Made by a program: the position numbers and the translations under genes
Source: RGIG4140 sp045632845
GTDB lineage: Bacteria; Pseudomonadota; Alphaproteobacteria; CAAHEQ01; UBA3637
Reading direction: 5' to 3'
Length of the DNA stretch: 64,000 bases
NCBI GenBank assembly: GCA_045632845.1
Contig: JAZQXL010000011.1
Span: 124,001 to 188,000 of the forward strand
Part shown: positions 14,559 through 24,001 of the stretch, piece by piece
Layout: every line of letters starts with the position of its first letter
Numbering within the stretch: the stretch's first letter is position 1
Notes under the pieces: generated by a model
Database searches by the model: none
The model's input: the letters and a program-made list of their open reading frames with translations, nothing else
What the model was told of the DNA's origin: nothing

Positions 14559-14712
14559 CATCAAGAGATGATGAGGGTGTTTGAGTTATTTTTTAGTCTC
14601 CCTATTTTTGTGAAACCAAACACCGTGGGAAAGAGTGAACATGTCCCCCCCCTTTTTTTTAGTTCCTCTTTCCATTTTTGGAGCCTTTATTTTTAAAGGC
14701 TCCTTTTTTTAT
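14559..14712 (+). ncRNA. Candidate novel small RNA with C-rich loops
   Basis: About 150 nt between a perfect promoter and a strong terminator, with no open frame having a ribosome site. Reading along it: a 5' hairpin ATCATC-AAGA-GATGAT; a second stem closing on CAAACACC whose loop has AGTCTCCCT; a third stem GGGAAAGAG/CCTCTTTCC whose loop has a run of eight C then eight T; and a terminator GGAGCCTTTA/TAAAGGCTCC plus T run (14680-14711). Single-stranded UCUCCC and C-rich loops complement Shine-Dalgarno sequences, as in alphaproteobacterial trans-acting sRNAs. It does not match 6S, 4.5S, tmRNA or RNase P RNA as I know them. Confidence 0.72.
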
Positions 14713-15378
14713 TTATTTTTCAGTCAAACTAAACCGTCCATGATTGTGAAACGCATCTTTTTTTCCACTTTCAATCCAGGTGGTTAAATTTATAAAAATA
14801 TATTCCACATTTAGCGCTATTATTTTTTTATGTTTTACACTCTTTTTTGCCAAATTTGACTGATCAATATTTTTAACCAAAAACGTAATCTCTTTTACTA
14901 TATTAAGAATCGCCGAAATTTGTTTTTCACTCAAAATATCAAAAGACGTTGGTTTATGAATTTCCATTGCCAATTGATGCTTGATATTTTCCAACTGTTT
15001 AATATCTACCTTATCTAATTTTAAACTTTTAAAAATATCACTTTGTTCCAATGACAAAAAGTCTTCTATTTGATCCATATCTATTGGTTCTTTTTCCCCT
15101 GTCAAAAGAGCAAGTTCTTTGATCAATTCAATGAGCTGAGTGTTAATTTCAATCGTCACACTTTCAAACAACGAATTATGCAATTTTTGCGATGTTATTT
15201 TGTTAATCACATCATAAAAAATAAAGACCAAGGGAATACTTACCAATCCAGCAGACACATTGATTAACAAATTATTCAATCCTGTATTCGTTATAAACCT
15301 ATCCGTCACAACATACAGAATAATTCCAGAAAGAAAAGCCACAAAAAAAGGCAATATTTTAATCAATAATTTTCTCAT
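14713..15378 (-). CDS. Inner-membrane protein with cytoplasmic helical domain
   Basis: A 221-residue protein. Two transmembrane segments near the N-terminus (about residues 6-28 and 38-60) are followed by a helical soluble region (TIEINTQLIELIKELALL, IKQLENIKHQLAMEI) and a basic C-terminus. No catalytic motif or known domain is visible. It converges on the small RNA at 14559, whose terminator abuts its stop codon. Confidence 0.7.
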   Translation of the reverse strand: MRKLLIKILPFFVAFLSGIILYVVTDRFITNTGLNNLLINVSAGLVSIPLVFIFYDVINKITSQKLHNSLFESVTIEINTQLIELIKELALLTGEKEPIDMDQIEDFLSLEQSDIFKSLKLDKVDIKQLENIKHQLAMEIHKPTSFDILSEKQISAILNIVKEITFLVKNIDQSNLAKKSVKHKKIIALNVEYIFINLTTWIESGKKDAFHNHGRFSLTEK

Positions 15379-15470
15379 ACAAATGAGATAGATCTTTTTT
15401 TATTACTTTCAAGAATAAATTTAATCAACAAAGGAACAGTCTTTATACTCTCATCCTTTTTAGACATAAA

Positions 15471-15496
15471 AAAAAACTGTCTTGCGACAGTTTTTA
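15471..15496 (-). terminator. Terminator of tRNA-Asp
   Basis: AAAAACTGTC and GACAGTTTTT arms with a 4-nt loop, directly after the tRNA 3' end. Confidence 0.85.
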
Positions 15497-15497
15497 A

Positions 15498-15574
15498 TGG
15501 CGGGAGTGAAGGGGCTCGAACCCTCGGCCTTCTGCGTGACAGGCAGACGCTCTAACCAGCTGAGCTACACCCCC
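15498..15574 (-). tRNA. tRNA-Asp (GTC)
   Basis: Seventy-seven bases. Acceptor GGGGGTG pairs with CACTCCC-type 3' strand, D arm AGCTCAGCTGGTTAGAGC, anticodon loop CTGTCAC giving GTC, T arm GGTTCGAGCC, CCA encoded. Confidence 0.96.
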
Positions 15575-15590
15575 ATCGGGAATAGCACTA

Positions 15591-15619
15591 TTATTAACAG
15601 AAAATTAAACTATTTGCAA
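15591..15619 (-). promoter_or_regulatory. Promoter of tRNA-Asp
   Basis: TTGCAA (15619-15614), 17 bp, TAATAA (15596-15591) on the minus strand, 16 bp before the tRNA. Confidence 0.6.
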
Positions 15620-15664
15620 GCTTTTTTTTAATTTTAATGTATTTTTTTTATAATATACTTATTT

Positions 15665-16681
15665 TTATAGCATTTTTGATATATAAACCAACCCATCTAT
15701 TTGAATTGAGGTCTTTTCAACCAAGAAAACAGGCACATTTTTCATATAATTTGAAAACACACCTTTAAAATCAAAAAACTTTCTAAACCCTGATTTGATT
15801 AACAACTTTCTAATCACGGGTTGATTGAGTAGATTTCCAACCAAATAAACACCTCCGTCTGACTTTACTGTCAAAGCCAAATTAGAAGCATAAATGCCCA
15901 AAAATTCAAAAAAGTACCAAAATGTCAACAACGCAATTTCTTCTTCCTTTTCAGCCAAAAGCGTAATTTCTTTTGGTCTTAATGGCATAAAAAGTGACTC
16001 TTTAAGCTCTGAAACTGAAAATGCTTGTTTCATTTCCTCAACTTCCTTAAGCCATAAAGAATCTGGTGCCAAATGGTGTATTTTTGAAATTGCTTGATAC
16101 AAACGACATAAACCACTTCCAGATATGACATCCTCAAATGAAAGTGACGTTTCTTCTTTTGTTAATTCTGAAAGGATTTTTTGTTGATTAGGCGAAACTG
16201 GAGCCAAAGAGGTGTGTCCGCTTTCTGAAGAAAGAATCAAACAAGAACCATTTCCCTCATCAATTAAAAAACAACTACCTAAACCCGTTCCAGGACCCAA
16301 AACAACCTTATGCCCATCCCCCTTTGAAACATCACCAATAGCACTTAAATCCTTTTTATCAGCAGTTAAAACACCATATCCTTGTAAAATAAAATCATTC
16401 ACAATTTTAATTTTTGCTTTTGGATACAATCTTTCCAATGTTTTTTGGTTCACTTCAAAATCAGCATTTGTTAATTTCACACACCCATCTTGAACAAGCC
16501 CAGCCACACCAAAAACCATTTTTTCAGGTTGTTTGTTTATCTGATTTAAATAATGCTCTAATGCTGTTTCAATATTTTTAAAATCATTTGTTTTATAGTA
16601 TTCAACAGCACTGATTTCATCACCTTCTAAAATTGAAAAACGAATATTCGTTCCTCCAATATCAGACAACAAAACAACCAT
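15665..16681 (-). CDS. glk: Glucokinase
   Basis: A 338-residue hexokinase-fold glucokinase of the Glk family, which phosphorylates glucose with ATP. Seen: the phosphate-1 motif LLSDIGGTNIRFSI at the N-terminus, VNDFILQGYG with the catalytic aspartate, GPGTGLGSCFLI, and SSESGHTSLAP, which in this family holds a glucose-contacting glutamate. The C-terminal half has SGSGLCRLYQAI and KSDGGVYLVGNLLNQP. It reads in the same direction as the small membrane gene and the GlmU-like gene upstream, 10 bp after the former. Confidence 0.92.
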   Translation of the reverse strand: MVVLLSDIGGTNIRFSILEGDEISAVEYYKTNDFKNIETALEHYLNQINKQPEKMVFGVAGLVQDGCVKLTNADFEVNQKTLERLYPKAKIKIVNDFILQGYGVLTADKKDLSAIGDVSKGDGHKVVLGPGTGLGSCFLIDEGNGSCLILSSESGHTSLAPVSPNQQKILSELTKEETSLSFEDVISGSGLCRLYQAISKIHHLAPDSLWLKEVEEMKQAFSVSELKESLFMPLRPKEITLLAEKEEEIALLTFWYFFEFLGIYASNLALTVKSDGGVYLVGNLLNQPVIRKLLIKSGFRKFFDFKGVFSNYMKNVPVFLVEKTSIQIDGLVYISKML

Positions 16682-16691
16682 TTTTTTAACC

Positions 16692-16919
16692 TCATCTAAA
16701 AATATTAATCAATTTATTAATCATACATACAAAGTTTTGAAGAATGCATTTTGCAGCACCTAGAATGCCTGAAATCCAACTCCCTTCAGATGGAAAACAA
16801 CTCAACATCTGATCTGTACATGACGCTGCAAATGCTTCGTTTGAAAAAAACATAAATAACAAACAAATACCTGTAATCAAGCCACCTATTAAAAATACTT
16901 TTGTAAAATAACTTAACAT
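16692..16919 (-). CDS. Small cysteine-containing secreted or membrane protein
   Basis: A 75-residue protein. An N-terminal hydrophobic helix (residues 8-30) ending in FAASC may be a signal peptide or anchor. The rest has four cysteines (CTDQMLSC, AAKCILQNFVC), enough for two disulfides, and a second amphipathic helix at the end. Its start overlaps the stop of the GlmU-like gene by 7 bp, which argues for real coupling. The function is unknown. Confidence 0.65.
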   Translation of the reverse strand: MLSYFTKVFLIGGLITGICLLFMFFSNEAFAASCTDQMLSCFPSEGSWISGILGAAKCILQNFVCMINKLINIFR

Positions 16920-17641
16920 TTATTCATCCTTTTTTTATAAATTTCTTCAGCCAATTCCAATTCTTCAGGCGTATTCACGCCATGCAGTTCTGATGCATCA
17001 CCAATCACCACATCTCTTGTCAAACCTTTATTTTTAGCTTTTGCAACAATATCTGTTAAATAATATTCAGCTGCAGCATTTTTGTTATCAATTTCTTTCA
17101 AAAGCTCCAACAAATATTTTCCATTCACACACATAACACCGGAGTTACATAATTTGATTGCACGTTGTGCGTCTGTTGCATCTTTATATTCAACAATTGA
17201 ATCCAAACCGTTTTCACCCATGACAAGACGACCATAACGTCTTGCATCTTCTGGAATAAATCCTAAAACAGCAACATCAACACCTTCTTCACATTTTTGG
17301 ACCATTCTGGTTAATGTTTCAGGCAAAAACAATGGTTGATCCCCAAACAAAATCAAAACATTTCCGTCAAAAGGAGTAATTTCTTTTTCAGCCGTTAACA
17401 CCGCATGAGCCGTTCCCAATCTGTCTGTTTGAACAACCGTTTTGACAGGATTAACAGCTTCTTTGACATTGTCCATATTTGGACCAACAACAACTGTGAT
17501 ATCTTCAATCCCAGTTTTTTTGACAGCATCTAATAAAATATTAATCATTGGAACACCGCAAATAGTATGCAAAACTTTTGGCAAGTCTGCACCCATTCTT
17601 TTTCCCATTCCAGCACCTAAAATAATTGCTTTTGTTGTCAT
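16913..17641 (-). CDS. GlmU-like nucleotidyltransferase lacking the acetyltransferase domain
   Basis: A 242-residue protein matching the N-terminal pyrophosphorylase domain of GlmU, which makes UDP-GlcNAc from GlcNAc-1-phosphate and UTP. Seen are the nucleotide-binding start AIILGAGMGKRMGADLPKVLH, QTDRLGTAHAV, LFGDQPLF, GRLVMGENGLDSIVEYKDA and AAAEYYLTDIV. The left-handed beta-helix acetyltransferase half (about 200 residues) is absent; the frame ends naturally after a basic tail. It sits between ptsP and a small secreted protein gene. Either acetylation is done elsewhere or this enzyme serves another sugar nucleotide. Confidence 0.88.
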   Translation of the reverse strand: MTTKAIILGAGMGKRMGADLPKVLHTICGVPMINILLDAVKKTGIEDITVVVGPNMDNVKEAVNPVKTVVQTDRLGTAHAVLTAEKEITPFDGNVLILFGDQPLFLPETLTRMVQKCEEGVDVAVLGFIPEDARRYGRLVMGENGLDSIVEYKDATDAQRAIKLCNSGVMCVNGKYLLELLKEIDNKNAAAEYYLTDIVAKAKNKGLTRDVVIGDASELHGVNTPEELELAEEIYKKRMNKC

Positions 17642-17653
17642 AATACCTCTCTT

Positions 17654-19921
17654 TTAAATTAAAACACCATGATCTGTTGCATAAGCTTTTAAAAGATCTC
17701 TCAAGCTTGAAACAGAATCATTTAAATGCTTATCTATGAATAATGCTGTTTTAGCTTGGTCCATTGTGCGAACAACACCTTTAACAGGACCAAGAGCCGA
17801 TGGATTCATAGATAAATTTGTAAAACCAATACCAATCAGCGCAAAAGCTTCTAATGCATGTGAAGCCATCTCTCCACAAATCGAGCAAGGAACATTTGCC
17901 TTTTTGCATGCATCAGAAACTTTCTTAAGCGCTTTTAAAAACACAGGAGATAATGTGTCATATCTATCCCAAATCACAGGATTACCCCTGTCTGTTGCAT
18001 AGAAAAACTGTGCTAAATCATTTGTTCCGATTGAAATAAAATCAACCTCTTTCACCAATTCTTCTAATTGAAAAAGAAGTGATGGCACCTCAATCATTGT
18101 TCCGATTTTGATAACTTTTGGAACAACACCACCTTTTTGTTTTTCCCGCTCAATTTCAAGGCAAAAAAGCTTTTTAGCTTCTCTCAACTCTTCAATTGTT
18201 GTAATCATCGGAAACATTATTTTTAATTCACGACCAGCTGCTGCACGAATAAAAGCTCGCAGTTGTGTTTTTAAAATAATTCTTCTGTCAAGTGTAATAC
18301 GAATTGATCGCCACCCCATTGCTGGGTTTTCTTCTTTTTTATTTTCAAAATAAGGGAGAATCTTATCTGAGCCAATATCTAACGTTCTAAAAATAACAGG
18401 CTTTTTACCTACTTCATCAAACACTTTTTTGTAAATTAATGTTTGCTCTTTTGTATCTGGCAACTGTTGTGCAGACATAAATGGCAATTCTGTTCGATAC
18501 AACCCAATCCCATCATATGAAAAACTTTTTGTATTTGAAATATCTGATGGTAAACCTGCGTTAATGTTTAATGAAACATATACATCATCTTTTGTTTCAC
18601 TTGGCAAATTCTTAAATGGCAAATATTGAGCTTGTTGTCTGCGATATGTTTTTAACCGTTCATCAAAATCATCCAACACCTCATCCGATGGATTGATGTA
18701 TAAGAAACCATTTGTTGCATCAACTGCTAAAATATCATCATTTAAGATACTGTTAGAGATATCTTTAATCCCAGATACAACAGGAATATTCAATGACCGT
18801 GCTACAATTGTCATGTGCATAGTCTGAGATCCCTCTTCTAACACAATGGCTTTGATTTTTGATAAATCATAATCCAAAAGTTCAACAGGACCCAAACTTT
18901 TGGCAACCAAAATTGCATTTTTAGGAAGTTTTTTTGAAGATGTTTGTTTCCCATGCAAATGTCTGATAATTCTGTTTGCCAAATCTTGAAAATCATGAAT
19001 ACGCTCTTTAATATAGGGATCCGAAAGCATATTCATACGTTCAGAGATTTCATTTAAAACTTTTTGAATACTTGCTTGAGCCGTTAATCCAGATGAAATT
19101 GCATTGTTTATCTTTTTTGCCCAACCTTTATCTCTTGTGAACATAAGATATGTTTTAAAAATATCTGCCTGCTCTCTTGTAATATCGGGCAAAAGCAACA
19201 TTTGCGAAATTTCTTCTTCAACATTTCGAATGGCTGAAATTAATTTTTTTTGTTCTGCATGTTTATCAAGGGATAAAATATTTTCAAAAACCACACGCTT
19301 ATGAACAAAAGCCTTTCCAATTGCAAGTCCCTGAATAAGTGTTACAACATCCATTTTTTTGTGTTGTCTGCTAGAGGTAACTTTAACCGCACTTTCTTTT
19401 AAAATACCCAACAACAAATCACTCACAAGCATTGAAATAATGCCAAGAAAATCCATTTCTTTTTCAGTGAAAGTGTATATTTCTTTTTTTTGAACACTCA
19501 GCACACCAAGCAAAACATCTTGATGAATAACAGGAACCGCAGCGAAGGAATTTAAATTCAATTCCTTTGTTTCAGGCTTATACACAAACCCTGCGTGCTT
19601 CCACACGTTTGAAACAATCAATGGTTTGCGTGTTAAAGCAACCTCACCATTCAACCCCTCACCAATACGCAAATAAGTTTCATGAACTGCTTTTTCATCA
19701 AGCCCACAGGTTGCATAAAGTTCCAACACATCCCCTGGACGAATAATATAAAAAGAACACGCTTCAACCTGCAATTCTTTTGCAGCCAGCATTGTAATCT
19801 GATTGATTTTTTCTTCAACACTTAACTTTTGTTTGATAACTTTTTTTAAAGAACGCAAAACATTTTGCGTTTCTTTTTCTTGTGAAGTTTTTTTTGTTAA
19901 GCGACGTGACAGAACGCCCAT
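17654..19921 (-). CDS. ptsP: PtsP, nitrogen-type PTS enzyme I
   Basis: A 755-residue phosphoenolpyruvate-protein phosphotransferase of the PTS-Ntr. Residues about 35-180 form a GAF domain (EACSFYIIRPGDVLELYA, GLNGEVALTRKPLIV). After a linker come the EI N-terminal domain, the swivelling domain with the active histidine in SQTMHMTIVARSLNIPVV, and the PEP-binding barrel with GIGLYRTELPFM, GWRSIRITLD, SIGTNDLAQ and the catalytic cysteine in SICGEMASH. Length equals that of E. coli PtsP. It would start phosphotransfer to NPr and EIIA-Ntr; those partners are outside the window. Confidence 0.96.
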   Translation of the reverse strand: MGVLSRRLTKKTSQEKETQNVLRSLKKVIKQKLSVEEKINQITMLAAKELQVEACSFYIIRPGDVLELYATCGLDEKAVHETYLRIGEGLNGEVALTRKPLIVSNVWKHAGFVYKPETKELNLNSFAAVPVIHQDVLLGVLSVQKKEIYTFTEKEMDFLGIISMLVSDLLLGILKESAVKVTSSRQHKKMDVVTLIQGLAIGKAFVHKRVVFENILSLDKHAEQKKLISAIRNVEEEISQMLLLPDITREQADIFKTYLMFTRDKGWAKKINNAISSGLTAQASIQKVLNEISERMNMLSDPYIKERIHDFQDLANRIIRHLHGKQTSSKKLPKNAILVAKSLGPVELLDYDLSKIKAIVLEEGSQTMHMTIVARSLNIPVVSGIKDISNSILNDDILAVDATNGFLYINPSDEVLDDFDERLKTYRRQQAQYLPFKNLPSETKDDVYVSLNINAGLPSDISNTKSFSYDGIGLYRTELPFMSAQQLPDTKEQTLIYKKVFDEVGKKPVIFRTLDIGSDKILPYFENKKEENPAMGWRSIRITLDRRIILKTQLRAFIRAAAGRELKIMFPMITTIEELREAKKLFCLEIEREKQKGGVVPKVIKIGTMIEVPSLLFQLEELVKEVDFISIGTNDLAQFFYATDRGNPVIWDRYDTLSPVFLKALKKVSDACKKANVPCSICGEMASHALEAFALIGIGFTNLSMNPSALGPVKGVVRTMDQAKTALFIDKHLNDSVSSLRDLLKAYATDHGVLI

Positions 19922-19950
19922 CTTCAGACCCCTTCATGTTATATAAATGA

Positions 19951-19979
19951 AGTTTAGAAAATATTAGAGCATTCGTCAA
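19951..19979 (-). promoter_or_regulatory. ptsP promoter
   Basis: TTGACG (19979-19974), 17 bp, TAAACT (19956-19951) on the minus strand. Confidence 0.6.
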
Positions 19980-19987
19980 GTCTTTTG

Positions 19988-20821
19988 TTATTTAACACCT
20001 TTCAAAACAGATTCAATAAAACCATTTTCAGGTAAATTATTGTGATCAGCTGTATCTGATGAAAAAAATGTTTTGGGATGCTGTGCTTTTTCAAACAACT
20101 TAATTCCTTGAGCATAAGGAATCACTTTATCCGCTTTTCCATGTCCAATAACAAGGTGTGTATTTATTTTTTCAACAAGATCCATTGATGGATATGAATC
20201 TTTCATCAACCAAGTCAAAGGCACAATATTTCCAAACATATTTTTGCCCATATCAATAAGAGAATAAAAAGGCGCCTCCAAAACAGTCATACGAACTGAC
20301 CTTTTTTCTTCACTCATAAACTTTGATGCATAAAGGGCTACATATGTCCCAAGCGAATGACCATAAACAATGATGTTTTCTTCTTTATACCCTTTACTTA
20401 AAGCCCAAAGCAGAGCTGTTTTGGCATCTCGTTCCAATTCAAATTGCCTCAAACTCCCCTTAATTCCACCAAACCCCTCGTATTCAGGCATTAAAACGGA
20501 AAAACCCATTTTTGCAAAATAAGAAAGCCGTTTGGAATTAAATGCTAAATTACCCGTATTCCCATGGAAAAAGACAACCAATTTATCACTTTGATCAGAT
20601 TTCAAATACCAAGCATACATTTGTTTCCCCGTGGGCAAAACGTATGTTACTTCCTCTACACCAGGAACTTCTTTTTGAATTTCACTTAAATCTGGTTTAA
20701 CTGGATTAGGGTGATAAATAAGCTTGTGTTGAAACACATACAACGCTCCCAAAAAAGGGATATACACCAAAAAACAAACACAAATCAGAATACCTATTTT
20801 TTGCAATATATTTAACACCAT
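19988..20821 (-). CDS. Membrane-anchored alpha/beta hydrolase
   Basis: A 277-residue alpha/beta hydrolase with an N-terminal transmembrane anchor (residues 9-30). The family marks are VVFFHGNTGN (oxyanion region), the nucleophile elbow YGHSLGTY with its serine, GHGKADKVIP with the acid residue, and ADHNNLPENGF with the histidine. It resembles the BEM46/YfhR group, whose substrates are unknown. It lies 13 bp after uvrB and is probably cotranscribed. Confidence 0.85.
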   Translation of the reverse strand: MVLNILQKIGILICVCFLVYIPFLGALYVFQHKLIYHPNPVKPDLSEIQKEVPGVEEVTYVLPTGKQMYAWYLKSDQSDKLVVFFHGNTGNLAFNSKRLSYFAKMGFSVLMPEYEGFGGIKGSLRQFELERDAKTALLWALSKGYKEENIIVYGHSLGTYVALYASKFMSEEKRSVRMTVLEAPFYSLIDMGKNMFGNIVPLTWLMKDSYPSMDLVEKINTHLVIGHGKADKVIPYAQGIKLFEKAQHPKTFFSSDTADHNNLPENGFIESVLKGVK

Positions 20822-20834
20822 AATTCCCTATCCT

Positions 20835-22853
20835 TTAAAAGTCTTGAACCGCTAATTGTTCCAATTTTCTAAGTCTATCCCTTATTTTTGCCGCCTCTTC
20901 AAAGTTGAGCGCTTCAGCTGCTTCTTTCATCTGCTTTTTCAGTTGATCAATTGAAGATGGCATTTCTTTTTCAATGTCAACAACCGTTTTCTTTTCTTGC
21001 GAAGCACCCACCAAATCATTAAAATCTTGTATCAAATCAGGAATATCTTTTTTAATTCCTTTTGGTTGAATATTGTGTTCTTTGTTAAACTCGATTTGTT
21101 TTTGACGCCGCCTGTTTGTTTCTGTCAGCGCTGCATCAATTGATTTTGTTATTTTATCCGCATACAAAATAACTCGACCATTCACATTTCTTGCCGCACG
21201 ACCAATGGTTTGAATCAGCGAGGTTGTTGAACGCAAAAAACCTTCTTTATCTGCATCCAAAATGGCAACCAACTCAACTTCAGGAATATCCAATCCTTCT
21301 CTTAATAAGTTAATTCCAACCAACACATCAAAAGTACCCAACCTTAAATCTCTGATAATTTGAATACGCTCCAATGTGTCAATATCCGAGTGTAAATAAC
21401 GAACTTTAACACCATTTTCAGAAAAATAATCCGTCAAATCTTCAGCCATTTTTTTGGTTAAAGTTGTCACCAAAACACGACCACCTTTTTTGCTAACTTC
21501 TTGACATTCAAAAAGCAAATCTTCCACCTGTGTTGACACAGGGCGAACCACACATTCAGGATCTAACAAACCTGTTGGGCGAATAATTTGCTCTGTAAAA
21601 ACACCCTTTGTTTGCTCAAGCTCAAATGCTCCTGGAGTTGCTGAAACAAAAATTGTTTTAGGACGCATTTCATTCCACTCTTCAAACTTAAGAGGGCGGT
21701 TATCCTTACAACTTGGCAAACGAAAACCATATTCTGATAAAACCGATTTTCTTGCAAAGTCACCACGATACATGGCTCCAATTTGAGGAACTGTTACGTG
21801 ACTTTCATCAATAAAAACAAGTGCATCAGGTGGCAAGTATTCAAACAATGTTGGAGGAGCTTCTCCAGATTTTCTACCCGTTAAATGCCTTGAATAATTT
21901 TCAATCCCTTTGCATGCCCCTGTTGCTTCCAACATTTCTAGATCATATCTTGTTCTTGATGAAATACGTTCCATCTCCAAGAGTTTTGAATTTTCTTTAA
22001 AAAAGGCAACTGTGTCTTTTAATTCTTCTTTAATTGTTTTAATAGCCTGAGAAAGCGCTGGTCTTGGTGTTACATAGTGACTGGCAGGGAACACCGTAAT
22101 ATCTTTTAATTCAAGCTTTGTTTTACCTGTTAATGGGTCAAATTCACAAATTTTTTCAATCTCATCCCCAAACAAATAAACACGCCAAGCCAAATCTTCA
22201 TAGTGAGAAGGAAAAATATCCAACACATCCCCATTCAAACGAAAAGAACCCCGTTCAAAAGCAATGTCATTTCGTTTGTATTGCAATTCAACCAAACGCT
22301 TTGTAATTTCGTTTAAATCAATAGTTTCATCTTTTTTAAGTTGAAACGCCATGGATGAATAAGATTCAGCCGAACCCAAACCATAAATGCAAGAAACAGA
22401 AGATACAATAATAACATCTCTGCGCTCCAAAATATGACGTGTCGCAGCATGCCTCAATCGATCAATTTGTTCATTAATAGCAGAATCTTTTTCAATGTAT
22501 GTATCCGTTTTTGGAATATATGCTTCAGGCTGATAATAATCATAATAAGAAACAAAATATTCCACAGCATTGTCTGGAAAAAAAGTCTTCATTTCAGCGT
22601 AAAGCTGGGCAGCCAATGTTTTATTGTGAGCCAAAATAAGAGTAGGTCGTTGCATTTCATTGATAACATGCGCCATTGTAAATGTTTTTCCAGACCCTGT
22701 AATACCTAACAAAACTTGGTTTTTTTCATTTCGCTTTAACCCCTCAACCAATTCTTTAATTGCTTGAGGCTGATCTCCCGCTGGTTTATATTCTGATTTT
22801 AAAACAAATCCAGCCTCCCCCATCAACTCTGGCCGTTCATAAAGTGGTATCAT
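20835..22853 (-). CDS. uvrB: UvrB, excinuclease ABC subunit B
   Basis: A 672-residue UvrB, the damage-verifying helicase of nucleotide excision repair. In order: Walker A (LLGITGSGKTFTMAHVI), the beta-hairpin region (YYDYYQPEAYIPKTDTYIEKD), DEXX-box motif FIDESHVTVPQ, helicase motifs V/VI (LLREGLDIPEVELVAILDADKEGFLRS, QTIGRAARN), and the C-terminal UVR domain (NFEEAAKIRDRLRKLE) that contacts UvrC. No LexA box is visible upstream, where the preceding gene ends 12 bp away. Confidence 0.98.
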   Translation of the reverse strand: MIPLYERPELMGEAGFVLKSEYKPAGDQPQAIKELVEGLKRNEKNQVLLGITGSGKTFTMAHVINEMQRPTLILAHNKTLAAQLYAEMKTFFPDNAVEYFVSYYDYYQPEAYIPKTDTYIEKDSAINEQIDRLRHAATRHILERRDVIIVSSVSCIYGLGSAESYSSMAFQLKKDETIDLNEITKRLVELQYKRNDIAFERGSFRLNGDVLDIFPSHYEDLAWRVYLFGDEIEKICEFDPLTGKTKLELKDITVFPASHYVTPRPALSQAIKTIKEELKDTVAFFKENSKLLEMERISSRTRYDLEMLEATGACKGIENYSRHLTGRKSGEAPPTLFEYLPPDALVFIDESHVTVPQIGAMYRGDFARKSVLSEYGFRLPSCKDNRPLKFEEWNEMRPKTIFVSATPGAFELEQTKGVFTEQIIRPTGLLDPECVVRPVSTQVEDLLFECQEVSKKGGRVLVTTLTKKMAEDLTDYFSENGVKVRYLHSDIDTLERIQIIRDLRLGTFDVLVGINLLREGLDIPEVELVAILDADKEGFLRSTTSLIQTIGRAARNVNGRVILYADKITKSIDAALTETNRRRQKQIEFNKEHNIQPKGIKKDIPDLIQDFNDLVGASQEKKTVVDIEKEMPSSIDQLKKQMKEAAEALNFEEAAKIRDRLRKLEQLAVQDF

Positions 22854-22864
22854 TTAAAATCCTT

Positions 22865-23962
22865 TTATTTTTTCTTTTTTGATGAGGATTGTTTCTTATC
22901 CAACATAATTTTTTTTGCTTTTTTAATTTCTGATTTTATATCTTTGAACAAATTTTTAAACTCAACTTTTGGCTGACCCCAAGAAGATAAAATTAAATAT
23001 GTTTGAAACAACAAAATCACAGCGAACAAATACATAAAATGAATATTTTTGATTCCCATCACACTGATGTCTTTTCTTAAAACATAAGCGCTGATTAGTG
23101 CAAGCATTGCAAAAAAGAATGAAATTGAAAAAATCTTTTTAATCAATTTTCCAACATCTTTTCCTGTCATAATTGCTTTTTCAATCAAAAAAGGTGCTTG
23201 AATAGGAAACAACTTTTTATACAAATAAAAATTAGCACAAAGTGCCATTGTTATTTCTAACAATTCATAAGCAATAAAAATTGGTAATGCAGCACCTTCG
23301 CCCGCCATTGCTAAATAATACCCAAAATATCCAAGCAAATAAGACATAAAAAATATAAAGGTTGGACCTTGAAGAAAAATACCAAGTCTTTTCCACAAAA
23401 AAGTCATCGTTCCAAGCACAACCAAAACAGACAAACACATAAACTGCAATTCACCATTTAAAAGAGGGAAAACAGAAGAAGTCATCAAACTAGCTGTGAG
23501 CAACAACACCGCAAAAACTGAAAATGAAAACAAAAACACACGGTCAAACTGTTGCATCAAATAAATAAAAGCGACCCACAATAAAAGAGAAAAGCCTTTA
23601 TAAACAACATCCATTGGAGATGATACTATATCAAATGGTGTTAAAAAAAGTCCCACACCGCAAAATAATGCTGTCAACGTTAACTGTGCATATTTTTTAT
23701 TTTGAAAATGCGTATAAAAAAAGCTTCCTGCTGTTGCCAATGTCACAAGTGTTACAGGCACCAACAAAGAAGTTTTTTCAATCACACCATTTGCTAAAAC
23801 ACCAATTAAAACAGTTGTCCCAGCAAACACACCAACCCAATTTAAAAAAGAGGCAACCGTCATATCTTTTTTTGCTTTGGATTGCCAAAAAGGGATTATC
23901 CAGTTCACACAACTAAAAACCAAAAAAACTTCAGCCAAAAACAAACAAAGTTGTGCAACCAT
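22865..23962 (-). CDS. Polytopic inner-membrane protein
   Basis: A 365-residue protein with about ten transmembrane segments and a basic cytoplasmic tail (KSEIKKAKKIM ... SSSKKKK). I do not recognise the family, and no transport or transferase motif stands out. The ATG at 23962 is preferred over the one at 23986 because AAGGGGG lies 5 nt upstream. It sits between infA and uvrB in the same direction. Confidence 0.75.
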   Translation of the reverse strand: MVAQLCLFLAEVFLVFSCVNWIIPFWQSKAKKDMTVASFLNWVGVFAGTTVLIGVLANGVIEKTSLLVPVTLVTLATAGSFFYTHFQNKKYAQLTLTALFCGVGLFLTPFDIVSSPMDVVYKGFSLLLWVAFIYLMQQFDRVFLFSFSVFAVLLLTASLMTSSVFPLLNGELQFMCLSVLVVLGTMTFLWKRLGIFLQGPTFIFFMSYLLGYFGYYLAMAGEGAALPIFIAYELLEITMALCANFYLYKKLFPIQAPFLIEKAIMTGKDVGKLIKKIFSISFFFAMLALISAYVLRKDISVMGIKNIHFMYLFAVILLFQTYLILSSWGQPKVEFKNLFKDIKSEIKKAKKIMLDKKQSSSKKKK

Positions 23963-24001
23963 AAAAACCCCCTTAACAAAAAACAATTGCTCTAAAAAAA
24001 A

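Noticed and set aside
14559..14712. 6S RNA
   Set aside because: There is no long central-bubble hairpin; instead three separate hairpins and C-rich loops are seen, and the length is shorter than usual.
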